Below are positions 8,547-15,700 of a stretch of 18,665 nt of DNA, piece by piece. The notes under the pieces were generated by a model that saw only the letters and a list, made by a program, of their open reading frames with translations, made no database searches and was not told where the DNA came from. Numbering within the stretch: position 1 is the first letter of the stretch; every line of letters begins with the position of its first letter. The stretch lies in assembly GCA_937900285.1 (NCBI GenBank), contig CALCEM010000024.1:1-18665 (forward strand). The letters run 5' to 3'. Origin of the DNA: an uncultured Fretibacterium sp. GTDB lineage: Bacteria > Synergistota > Synergistia > Synergistales > Aminobacteriaceae. The position numbers were made by a program, and so were the translations under genes.

Positions 8547-8550
8547 TAAT
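8545..8550 (+). promoter_or_regulatory. putative -10 box of the iron uptake operon
   Basis: TATAAT, with TTGCGT at 8521-8526 (18-nt spacing) as a weak -35. Transcription starting near 8557 would leave a leader of about 20 nt carrying GGAG (8562-8565) before the TTG start at 8577. Confidence 0.5.
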
Positions 8551-8576
8551 TTTTAAGGAACGGAGCAAAAAAAAAG

Positions 8577-9989
8577 TTGTTCAGATATAAAAAATTATTT
8601 TCGTGTTTAATATTTATATTGCTTTTCAGTTTAACATTATTAAATCCTGATGAATCGCACGCAGCTAAAAAGAAAAAACATTACGAGGACTGGCGCGGAG
8701 TTGCTGCTGACATGGCTCTTGAATTTAACGGGGCAATTGAGAACGTGAAATCCGGAAATTTTCAAAGAGCTTACGATCATGTAAACGATGCGTATTTTAA
8801 ATATTATGAGGTTCAGGGCTTCGAACGTAGCGTATTACACGGAATTTCAAACACGCGAGTAAATCATATTGAAGCAGAGTTTGGAGACATAAAATTATCA
8901 TGTTTAAAAGCTCGTGACGGAAATGAAATTAATATTGACAGCGTCATGAAGCAGATTGAAGATTTAAAAATAAAAGTTTATAAAGATGCTTTAGTGCTTG
9001 ATGGAATTGTCGGGGTTGATGAACCTGACTCAGAAGGCGAAAAAATTTACACTGATACGCAAATTCCAAGACCTGATTTTGTTGTTGCAAATTTACCGGC
9101 TCAAACCGAAACAAAAATTACTGAACCTGAAAAAACTTCAACAGCTCCGGCAAAAAAAGCTAATCCCGTTAGCCGCGATTGGTTGACATTTATAACAGCT
9201 TTCGGATTATTAGTGCGCGAAGGACTCGAAGCAATTTTAGTAATTGTTGCGATCGTTGCGTATTTAATCAAGACTGGAAATAAAGAAATGTTAAAGGGAG
9301 TTTATTTGGGATCATTTGCTGCGATTTTGGCGAGTGTTTTATTAGCTTGGTTCTTGGAATACATGATGGGAGATGCCAGCGGAGTAGCTCGCGAATTGTT
9401 AGAAGGCTGGACGATGTTTTTAGCTGTAGCAGTTTTATTTTATGTCAGTAATTGGATGCTTTCGAAGGCTGATAATATTGCTTGGGAAAATTATATTAGC
9501 GGAAAAGTTCAGCAGTCAATCGATTCAAAATCCCAATGGACTTTAATTTTTGCTGCGTTCATTGCAGTAATGCGTGAAGGAGCAGAATTAATTTTATTTT
9601 ACGAGGCAGCATTTACCGGAGGAATGAGCAATCCTGTTTATATAGCTTACGGAATTGCGGCGGGGGTTGCGGTTTTGGTAGCTGTTTGGGTAGCATTTAG
9701 ATATTTCAGCGTAAAACTTCCGTTGAGAGCATTTTTCTTATTTACGAGCATTTTATTATTTTTAATGTGCATCTCGTTCATGGGTAAAGGCGTAACGGAA
9801 TTAACAGAGGCTGATGTGATCACAGGACGCACGACTATTCCGGCGATGAAAGGTTTTTCAATTGAGATTTTGAGCATTTACGACCGCGCAGAAACTTTAA
9901 TCCCTCAGATTATGCTCGTAATCGCTTCGTTATGGATTTTAATTCCGCATTTGTTCAAGAAAAAGAATAAACCGGAAAATTCAAAATAA
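8577..9989 (+). CDS. FTR1-family high-affinity iron permease with N-terminal periplasmic domain
   Basis: A 470-residue protein. It has a signal peptide (about 1-29, cut near SHA-A), an extracytoplasmic helical domain (about 31-165), a Thr/Pro/Lys linker (about 170-198) and a C-terminal FTR1 membrane domain (about 203-457, about seven segments). Both FTR1 iron-binding signatures are present: REGLE (214-218) and REGAE (333-337). This is the permease component that moves iron across the inner membrane. In the P19/Fet systems it works with the P19 protein encoded next. The start is TTG at 8577, chosen because GGAG lies 11 nt upstream and the signal peptide begins directly after it. An A9 run separates the two. 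It is the first gene of an eight-gene array and lies downstream of the promoter and candidate operator at 8521-8550. Family assignment is firm; the exact substrate form (Fe2+ or Fe3+) is not shown by the sequence. Confidence 0.93.
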   Translation: MFRYKKLFSCLIFILLFSLTLLNPDESHAAKKKKHYEDWRGVAADMALEFNGAIENVKSGNFQRAYDHVNDAYFKYYEVQGFERSVLHGISNTRVNHIEAEFGDIKLSCLKARDGNEINIDSVMKQIEDLKIKVYKDALVLDGIVGVDEPDSEGEKIYTDTQIPRPDFVVANLPAQTETKITEPEKTSTAPAKKANPVSRDWLTFITAFGLLVREGLEAILVIVAIVAYLIKTGNKEMLKGVYLGSFAAILASVLLAWFLEYMMGDASGVARELLEGWTMFLAVAVLFYVSNWMLSKADNIAWENYISGKVQQSIDSKSQWTLIFAAFIAVMREGAELILFYEAAFTGGMSNPVYIAYGIAAGVAVLVAVWVAFRYFSVKLPLRAFFLFTSILLFLMCISFMGKGVTELTEADVITGRTTIPAMKGFSIEILSIYDRAETLIPQIMLVIASLWILIPHLFKKKNKPENSK

Positions 9990-10066
9990 AAAAATGATAA
10001 ATACTCCGTCTGATTAAGAAATAAAAAAATTATCGCGGAGAATTTATAAATTAAAAATTTTATTTC

Positions 10067-10072
10067 AGGAGG
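10067..10072 (+). promoter_or_regulatory. strong ribosome binding site of the P19 gene
   Basis: AGGAGG, 11 nt before the ATG at 10084. It is among the best matches to anti-Shine-Dalgarno in the window, in keeping with high expression of the periplasmic binding protein. Confidence 0.75.
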
Positions 10073-10083
10073 TAAACTCTTAA

Positions 10084-10683
10084 ATGAAAAAATTGTTATT
10101 GGCAGTATTCGTTTTAAGTTTGTTGGTTGCTTCGGCTTTTGCAGCTACCCAGCCGGCTCCCGTTTCAATGAAGCCCGGTGAAGCAGGATTCGCAGAAATT
10201 CCGATCGGCGAAGAAAAAGAAGTCGGACCTTACACAGTTGCGGCAGTATATTTCCAGGCTGTTGACATGTATCCAGCTGGTAAAAACCCCTCAAAAGAAG
10301 ATTCAGACATGCATCTTGAAGCAGATATTCATTTAAAGAGATATGATGCGATGATGTATGGATTTGGTTCAGGCGATAACATTTGGCCGGCATATTTGAC
10401 CGTAAAATATCAAATCATGACCCCAGACAAGAAAAATGTAATCATGGAAGGATCATTTATGCCAATGAACGCAGACGATGGCCCGCATTATGGATGCAAT
10501 GTCGCAAAAGGTTTAAAGGTTGGCAAATATAATTTACGTTTCATAATTGAGCCTCCGACGGATTATTTATTACACACTGATGATGAGACCGGTGTACCAG
10601 CGAAAGGCAACGCAAAAGAATTTTTCAAAACTTGGACAGTAGATTTTAATTGGAATTACACAGCAGAACAATTAGCCGAATAA
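10084..10683 (+). CDS. periplasmic iron-binding protein, P19/Tp34 family
   Basis: A 199-residue secreted protein with a clear signal peptide (1-20, ASAFA cut before ATQ). The mature part is the Tp34/P19/FetP fold. Recognisable blocks are the Met at 62, DMHLEADIH (75-83), YGFGSGDNIWPAYLTVKYQI (about 92-111) and SFMPMNADDGPHYGCN (124-139). His77, Glu79, Met128 or Met126, and His135 correspond to the family's metal ligands (Cu/Fe/Mn bound at the dimer interface in Campylobacter P19). The family acts in iron acquisition, handing iron to the FTR1 permease. It lies 94 bp after the FTR1 gene. That gap holds only a weak CTCCG/CGGAG repeat (about 10003-10042). It is followed by a terminator-like hairpin, which may keep its mRNA more abundant than the downstream genes. 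Confidence 0.93.
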   Translation: MKKLLLAVFVLSLLVASAFAATQPAPVSMKPGEAGFAEIPIGEEKEVGPYTVAAVYFQAVDMYPAGKNPSKEDSDMHLEADIHLKRYDAMMYGFGSGDNIWPAYLTVKYQIMTPDKKNVIMEGSFMPMNADDGPHYGCNVAKGLKVGKYNLRFIIEPPTDYLLHTDDETGVPAKGNAKEFFKTWTVDFNWNYTAEQLAE

Positions 10684-10736
10684 TTTTAATTTTAATTAAT
10701 TTAATTTATATTAATATCGGTTAGTATAAAATTTCG

Positions 10737-10777
10737 CGGGGGCTTTGTGAAAAAAGTGCATTGCTCCCGTAATTTTT
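10737..10777 (+). terminator. intercistronic terminator/attenuator between the P19 and DUF2318 genes
   Basis: CGGGGGC (10737-10743) pairs with GCTCCCG (10763-10769), a 7-bp stem with one G-T wobble. A further CTTT/AAAG pairing (10743-10746 with 10753-10756) is possible inside the loop. A T5 run ends at 10777. A-rich sequence before the stem could extend the pairing with the T run. The ribosome binding site of the next gene begins only 7 nt later. It has the form of a Rho-independent terminator inside an apparent operon, and therefore probably acts as a partial stop. Confidence 0.6.
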
Positions 10778-12021
10778 GTTATAGAGGAGTGATTAAAATT
10801 CTTAAATATCTTGTAGCAGTCACATTTGATTTAAATACATTCGCAATTTTAAGCGGAATATTATTGAGCTGTTCGAGGCCGAAAAAAATTATAAAATACG
10901 CGAATATAACCGGGTTTATGTTGGGTTTAATAATATTTTTATACAGGCTTTCAGATCCAAAAGGGACAAATTTATTTTTGATGAGCTTTAACCGCTGGTT
11001 GTTGGTCGCAGTGGCAGGAGTTTCGATAATAGCAGTAATAATATTTTTGCTGAACAATAAAAAAATTTCGTTATGGCCTTTAAGTTTATTAATAATTTTG
11101 TCATTGATGTCCATAACTCCGCCGATTTTGCAATACACTCGCGAATTTGTATATTTTGGAGAATCCGGAATCAGTTCTAACGCTATGTTACGGGCTTTAG
11201 GTTTTTGCTTGGGTTTAATTGCGTGCTTTTTAATAAGTTTGAGCGCGTTTGAAGTTCATAAAGCTCTGAAATCAGAAAAATATAAATTTATATTCGCGTT
11301 AATTTCAATAATAATTTTTTCGCTTGAGTATATTTCATCAGCAATTTCAGCATTACAGAGATTAAAAATAATTCCGTTGAGTGATTTTGTATTTGATTTG
11401 ATGATCTGGCGCGGAGAAAATTCTAACGCGTTTATATTTGCTCAAATAATTTTATGCGTTGTAATGTTGATTTTTGTAATTTTTACGCATTTAAAGCCGG
11501 TTGGAAATTTTGCGAACAATGCATTATTACGGAAGGAGAAAGCAAAATTAAGAAATTCCCGCCGTTGGTCATGGAGCTTATTAATTTGGTGTGCAGCTTC
11601 GATTTTTATAATAATAGTGCTGCATTATTACGACACAAAACCGCCTGCAGAAGTTGAGCCGGAAAGTTATACGCTTGAAAATAATATTATTTCGATTCCA
11701 TTGGAACAAGTAGGAGACGGACATTTACATAAATTTTTATTTAAATCGCCCGGAGGTTTCAACGTTAAATTTTTAGTTGTGAAAAAACCCATCGGGACAT
11801 CTTACGGTTTGGGTTTAGATTGTTGCGAAATATGTGGGGTCGCTGGATATTTTGAACGCGGAGATGAGATCGTGTGCAGACGTTGTGATGTCGTCATGAA
11901 TAAAAACACCATAGGATTTAAAGGTGGCTGCAATCCTATACCGTTCGAATACAGCATAAAAAATAAAATAATTTATATAGATGTTAAAGAATTGATTAAG
12001 CATGAGAGGAGGTTCAAATAA
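10747..12021 (+). CDS. DUF2318 membrane protein of the P19/Fet iron system
   Basis: Up to 424 residues, with about eight hydrophobic segments (between about 20 and 295), then an extracytoplasmic C-terminal DUF2318 domain. That domain has CCEICG (359-364), CRRC (377-380), MNKNTIG (384-390) and GGCNPIPF (393-400). The paired CxxC motifs and the final Cys suggest a metal or Fe-S/redox site. The homologue in Campylobacter iron clusters (cj1660 type) sits at the same place between the P19 and permease genes. The biochemical role is not established. The longest start (GTG, 10747) lies in the loop of a terminator hairpin, and the first 14 residues (MKKVHCSRNFCYRG) look unlike a membrane-protein N-terminus. 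A better start is the ATT at 10798 (GAGGAG 8 nt upstream; product begins with LKYLVAVTFD) or the GTG at 10789. The true gene is probably 10789/10798-12021. Confidence 0.88.
   Translation: MKKVHCSRNFCYRGVIKILKYLVAVTFDLNTFAILSGILLSCSRPKKIIKYANITGFMLGLIIFLYRLSDPKGTNLFLMSFNRWLLVAVAGVSIIAVIIFLLNNKKISLWPLSLLIILSLMSITPPILQYTREFVYFGESGISSNAMLRALGFCLGLIACFLISLSAFEVHKALKSEKYKFIFALISIIIFSLEYISSAISALQRLKIIPLSDFVFDLMIWRGENSNAFIFAQIILCVVMLIFVIFTHLKPVGNFANNALLRKEKAKLRNSRRWSWSLLIWCAASIFIIIVLHYYDTKPPAEVEPESYTLENNIISIPLEQVGDGHLHKFLFKSPGGFNVKFLVVKKPIGTSYGLGLDCCEICGVAGYFERGDEIVCRRCDVVMNKNTIGFKGGCNPIPFEYSIKNKIIYIDVKELIKHERRFK
10784..10789 (+). promoter_or_regulatory. ribosome binding site suggesting an internal DUF2318 start
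   Basis: GAGGAG, with 8 nt of spacing to an in-frame ATT at 10798. No ATG, GTG or TTG lies at a normal distance from it; the in-frame GTG at 10789 overlaps its last base. It is the only good ribosome binding site near the start of this gene. Confidence 0.55.
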
Positions 12022-12023
12022 AA

Positions 12024-13307
12024 ATGTTTTTCCGAATGATCTTAAGAACTTTAATCCGGCAGAAATCAAAAATGTTTATGATCGCTTTCACTGTTATTTT
12101 AGGTGTTTCATTATCTACAGCAATGATTAACGTAATGCTCGGAGTTGGAGATAAAGTTAACAGAGAGTTAAAAGTTTACGGCGCAAATATTACGGTGAAA
12201 CATAAAGACGCGGCTTTAATGGGCGAATTATACGGACTCGGAATAAACGATAAATTTTTATATGAAGAGGATGCGCTGAAATTAAAAACTATATTTTGGG
12301 GCTTTAATATTTTGGATTTTGCTCCGGTTTTGGAAGGTTCTGCGGTTCTAAATATTCCCGGTAAAAATATAAATTCCAGAGTTCAAATTATGGGGACATG
12401 GATCGACAAACATATTATTTTGCAGACTGGCGAAGAATTAAACACGGGCTTAAAAAATTTGCGCACATGGTGGGAAATAAATGGCAACTGGTTCGATGAT
12501 AATAATAAAAATTCTGTCATGATCGGTAAATTATTGGCCAGCAAAAATAATATACATGTTGGAGATGCTTTAACACTTTCGCAGAACGGCGTGAAAAAAA
12601 ATTTAATCGTTAAAGCAATTTTTAACGACGGCGGAGATGCTGATGAAAAAATTTTAATTGATCTGGAGACTGCTCAGGAATTATTAAATTTACCCGGAAA
12701 AATTTCAAGTATAGAAGTTTCAGCGCTGACAACTCCCGATAATGATTTAGCCAGAAAAGCGGCGCAAGACCCCCGAAGTTTATCGCCTGATGAATATGAG
12801 ACTTGGTATTGTACGGCGTATGTCAGTGCGATATGTCATCAAATTCAGGAAGTTGTACGCGATGGAGTTGCGCGGGCGGTTCGGCAAGTTGCGGAATCCG
12901 AAGGAACAATTTTAAATAAAACTACTTTGCTGATGGTGCTAATTACAATTTTAAGCTCGATCGGTTCGGCTTTAGCGATTTCAAATTTAATAACGGCCAG
13001 TGTAATAGAGCGCAGTCAGGAATTAGGATTATTGAAAGCACTCGGCGCATATAATTGGCAAATTGCTTTATTAGTTTTATGTGAAGTAATGTTAACGGGA
13101 TTTATCGGCGGAGTCATCGGCTATTTTATCGGGATAGGGTTCGCGCAGATAATAGGTCAAACAGTTTTCGGATCGTATATTGAAATTGCACAAATGGTAA
13201 TTTTGATAATCGCAATAATATTATTTTTCGTTACGTTATTGGGAAGTATTCCAGCGATAAGATATTTAACGGCGTTAAAACCTACGGAGGTACTTCATGG
13301 CAAATAA
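12024..13307 (+). CDS. ABC transporter permease, FtsX/MacB type (first of pair)
   Basis: A 427-residue permease with one N-terminal membrane segment (about 15-38), a large extracytoplasmic domain (about 40-295) and three C-terminal segments (about 298-322, 345-372, 385-410), the MacB/FtsX topology. The end of the periplasmic domain, with DPRSLSPDEYETWYCTAYVS (about 252-271) and VRQVAESEGTIL (about 286-297), is a hallmark I associate with the permease of P19/Fet iron clusters. ERSQELGLLKALGA (about 328-341) is the coupling region to the ATPase. Such transporters often do mechanical work on periplasmic partners and do not pass a substrate; here the partner may be P19 or the FTR1 protein. GAGGAGG (12006-12012) precedes the ATG by 11 nt. 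It follows the DUF2318 stop by 2 nt and overlaps the next gene by 11 nt. Confidence 0.9.
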   Translation: MFFRMILRTLIRQKSKMFMIAFTVILGVSLSTAMINVMLGVGDKVNRELKVYGANITVKHKDAALMGELYGLGINDKFLYEEDALKLKTIFWGFNILDFAPVLEGSAVLNIPGKNINSRVQIMGTWIDKHIILQTGEELNTGLKNLRTWWEINGNWFDDNNKNSVMIGKLLASKNNIHVGDALTLSQNGVKKNLIVKAIFNDGGDADEKILIDLETAQELLNLPGKISSIEVSALTTPDNDLARKAAQDPRSLSPDEYETWYCTAYVSAICHQIQEVVRDGVARAVRQVAESEGTILNKTTLLMVLITILSSIGSALAISNLITASVIERSQELGLLKALGAYNWQIALLVLCEVMLTGFIGGVIGYFIGIGFAQIIGQTVFGSYIEIAQMVILIIAIILFFVTLLGSIPAIRYLTALKPTEVLHGK

Positions 13308-14505
13308 TAAAATAAAAATGTATTTGAAAATGGTTTCAAGTTCTTTAATCCGTCGTGCTTCACGTTTAATAATTGCGGTGCTGGCCATAGTGATCGGAGC
13401 GACAATTTTATCGGGACTGGTTACTATTTATTACGATATTCCCGAACAGTTAGGGCGCGAGTTCAGATCGTACGGAGCGAATTTAATAATTTTGCCTCGC
13501 GGTGATAATAAAATTACTGAGGAGAATTTGAATTATTTAAAAAATTTAATTGGTTCTGAAAAAATTGTCGGCATGGCTCCATATAGATACCAGACTGTAA
13601 AAATTAATGAGCAGCCGTATATTATTGCCGGAACGGATTTAATTGAAGCCGAAAAAAATAGCCCGTTCTGGTACATCGAAGGCAGATGGGGAAAAAGTTC
13701 CGAACCTGATAACGTCATGATCGGCCATGAGATCGCGCAGACTTTAAATTTAAATATTGGCGATTCGTTTACGGTTCAAGGTGTTAAATTTGGAGAACAG
13801 GCAGAAGCATCAAATCAAAATTATTCAGCTGAAGAAAATTTAAAACGCGACATAGCCAGCCAGAATTTTAGCAAAAAATTTCATGTCATCGGGATCGTAA
13901 CGACTGGAGGAGCTGAAGAGGGTTTTATATTTGCAGATGTGGACATGTTAGATGAATTGATCAGCGATAAATTTAGGGCTGATGTTATCGAATGCAGCAT
14001 TATAGCCGACGCAGAAGGTTTAAAAAATTTATCTGACAAAATCGAAAAAAATAACCCGGAATTATTGCCTCGTGCTGTAAGACGGTTAACCCAATCGCAG
14101 GATATAGTGCTCGGAAAATTGAAGGCTTTAGTTTTGCTTGTTACAGTTGTAGTTTTAATAATCACGATGATTTCAGTTTATACGACAATGATGGCGATGG
14201 TTGCGGAACGCCGTAAGGAGATCGCGTTAAAAAAAGCTTTGGGAGCAGAAAATAAATTTATAATCGGCGAATTATTAGGCGAAGGGGTTTTTTTGGGATT
14301 TATTGGAAGTTGTGCCGGGGTGTTTTTGGGTTTTGAATTTGCCCAGCGAGTTAGTTTAAATGTATTTGGTCGCGCGATAAATTTTCAGATTGGATTAATA
14401 CCCGTAACGATATTTGTTTTTATATTAATAACTGTATTGGCTTCAATTTTGCCCGTTCGTAAAGTTATGGATATTCATCCGGCTATAGTCTTGAAAGGAG
14501 AATAA
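13297..14505 (+). CDS. ABC transporter permease, FtsX/MacB type (second of pair)
   Basis: A 402-residue paralogue of the preceding permease. It has an N-terminal segment (about 20-42), an extracytoplasmic domain (about 45-270) beginning GREFRSYGANLIILPRG (about 53-69; the first permease has NRELKVYGANITV in the same place), and three C-terminal segments (about 273-297, 325-348, 365-390). ERRKEIALKKALGA (about 304-317) is the ATPase-coupling motif. The pair probably forms a heterodimer served by the ATPase encoded next. The start at 13297 overlaps the first permease by 11 nt, and ACGGAGG (13284-13290) just ahead is a usable ribosome binding site. Tight coupling suggests equal amounts of the two subunits. 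Confidence 0.9.
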   Translation: MANNKIKMYLKMVSSSLIRRASRLIIAVLAIVIGATILSGLVTIYYDIPEQLGREFRSYGANLIILPRGDNKITEENLNYLKNLIGSEKIVGMAPYRYQTVKINEQPYIIAGTDLIEAEKNSPFWYIEGRWGKSSEPDNVMIGHEIAQTLNLNIGDSFTVQGVKFGEQAEASNQNYSAEENLKRDIASQNFSKKFHVIGIVTTGGAEEGFIFADVDMLDELISDKFRADVIECSIIADAEGLKNLSDKIEKNNPELLPRAVRRLTQSQDIVLGKLKALVLLVTVVVLIITMISVYTTMMAMVAERRKEIALKKALGAENKFIIGELLGEGVFLGFIGSCAGVFLGFEFAQRVSLNVFGRAINFQIGLIPVTIFVFILITVLASILPVRKVMDIHPAIVLKGE

Positions 14506-14511
14506 AATAAA

Positions 14512-15225
14512 TTGGAAAGTAAAAATAAAATTTTAGAATTAAAAAACGTTTCGAAAATTTACGGAAATTTAAAGGCGTTGAATAAAATAAATTTAAGCGT
14601 CAATGCTGGCGACTGGCTTTCAATAATGGGGCCGTCCGGTTCTGGAAAAACTACAATGATAAATATAATAGGCTGCATGGATACTCCGTCCGAAGGCAAA
14701 GTAATTTTAGACGGTATAGACATAAGCAAAGAGGACGCAGGAAATTTAACGCGCATACGTCGTGACAAAATCGGTTTAATTTTTCAGCAGTTTCATTTGA
14801 TAAGTTATTTAACGGCCGTTGAAAATATTATGGTCGCGCAATATTATCACAGTATGCCCGATGAAAAAGAAGCAATGGAAGCGCTTGAAAAAGTTGGATT
14901 AAAAGATCGTGCGAGACATTTGCCGGCACAATTATCAGGCGGCGAACAGCAAAGGGTGTGCATAGCTCGTGCTTTAATAAATAGTCCTGAAATATTATTG
15001 GGCGATGAACCGACGGGAAATTTAGACGAGGAAAACGAGGGAATTGTTGTGGATATTTTCAGGCGTTTACATGAGGAAGGCGTAACGATAATAATCGTAA
15101 CTCATGACCCTGAAGTCGGGGATGTTGCGCAACGTAAAATAATTTTGGAACATGGCCGAGTAATTCAGGATATAGATCAGTCTGCAACGTTCGGACAGCC
15201 TTTAAAAATTCATGCTGACAAATAG
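14512..15225 (+). CDS. ABC transporter ATP-binding protein of the iron cluster
   Basis: A 237-residue ATPase of the MacB/LolD subfamily. It has Walker A GPSGSGKT (40-47), Q-loop LIFQQF (89-94), signature LSGGEQQR (141-148), Walker B ILLGDEPTGNLD (161-172) and the H-loop His198 (VTHD). It powers the two permeases encoded just upstream. The start is TTG at 14512, 6 nt after the previous stop, with AAAGGAG at 14494-14500. The region after about 205 is a short tail with no added domain. Confidence 0.95.
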   Translation: MESKNKILELKNVSKIYGNLKALNKINLSVNAGDWLSIMGPSGSGKTTMINIIGCMDTPSEGKVILDGIDISKEDAGNLTRIRRDKIGLIFQQFHLISYLTAVENIMVAQYYHSMPDEKEAMEALEKVGLKDRARHLPAQLSGGEQQRVCIARALINSPEILLGDEPTGNLDEENEGIVVDIFRRLHEEGVTIIIVTHDPEVGDVAQRKIILEHGRVIQDIDQSATFGQPLKIHADK

Positions 15226-15268
15226 AAATAATAATTAAAATAAACAGGAGATATTTAAATTAAGCGAC

Positions 15269-15694
15269 ATGAAAAAAATAATAATAATTATAATTTTAAT
15301 AATTTTAATAATTTTAATTGGAGCTGGAGGATATTTTATTTTAAATAGTCCTGTTGCTTATCATGATGGAATTTACACGGCTTCAACTTCTGGAGCTTTC
15401 GGAGATACAAAAATTACGCTTGAAATAAAGGACGGAAAAATTTTAAAATGTGATCTCGAAGCTGTAGACAAGGAAGGCAATATAAAAAATGAGAATTACG
15501 GCAGAGATTCAGGAGAGAAAAATTTTCAGATTGCGCAAACAGCTTTGGCCGGAATAAAAAAATATCCTGAATTATTAATCGAAGTTCAAGATGTCGAAAA
15601 AGTTGATGCAATTTCTGGGGCTACAGTTTCGCACCGGGAATTTGTAAGGCTTGTACAAGAAGCACTAAAAAAATCACGAGAGGCTGTGAAATAA
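15269..15694 (+). CDS. membrane-anchored FMN-binding protein, probably flavinylated
   Basis: A 141-residue protein with a very Ile/Leu-rich N-terminal anchor (about 4-25) and one extracytoplasmic FMN-binding domain. D113-x-x-SGAT119 matches the motif of NqrC/RnfG-type domains, in which ApbE links FMN covalently to the Thr. Such proteins carry electrons on the outer face of the cytoplasmic membrane. In Campylobacter-type P19 clusters this place is held by thioredoxin-like genes. An electron carrier here could reduce ferric iron or a partner such as the DUF2318 Cys site; that is inference. AGGAG (15246-15250) lies 18 nt ahead of the ATG, an unusually long spacing, and no better in-frame start is visible. 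No apbE lies in the window. Confidence 0.85.
   Translation: MKKIIIIIILIILIILIGAGGYFILNSPVAYHDGIYTASTSGAFGDTKITLEIKDGKILKCDLEAVDKEGNIKNENYGRDSGEKNFQIAQTALAGIKKYPELLIEVQDVEKVDAISGATVSHREFVRLVQEALKKSREAVK
15278..15319 (+). repeat. AAT and 9-bp microsatellite encoding the FMN-protein anchor
   Basis: ATA repeats are followed by about three copies of ATAATTTTA (period 9), coding for Ile-Ile-Leu units of the membrane anchor. Loss or gain of a unit would keep the frame and change the length of the anchor. Confidence 0.6.
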
Positions 15695-15700
15695 AAAAAT

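Noticed and set aside
8504..8589. 28-residue ORF before the FTR1 gene
   Set aside because: It spans the putative promoter, -10 box and ribosome binding site of the iron operon and overlaps the start of the FTR1 gene in another frame; no binding site of its own.
10003..10042. CTCCG/CGGAG inverted repeat between the FTR1 and P19 genes as a terminator
   Set aside because: Only 5 bp of stem around a loop of about 30 nt, with no proper T run after it.
10779..11138. 119-residue minus-strand ORF inside the DUF2318 gene
   Set aside because: Shadow of a membrane-protein gene whose opposite frame has family-specific Cys motifs; no supporting signals on the minus strand.
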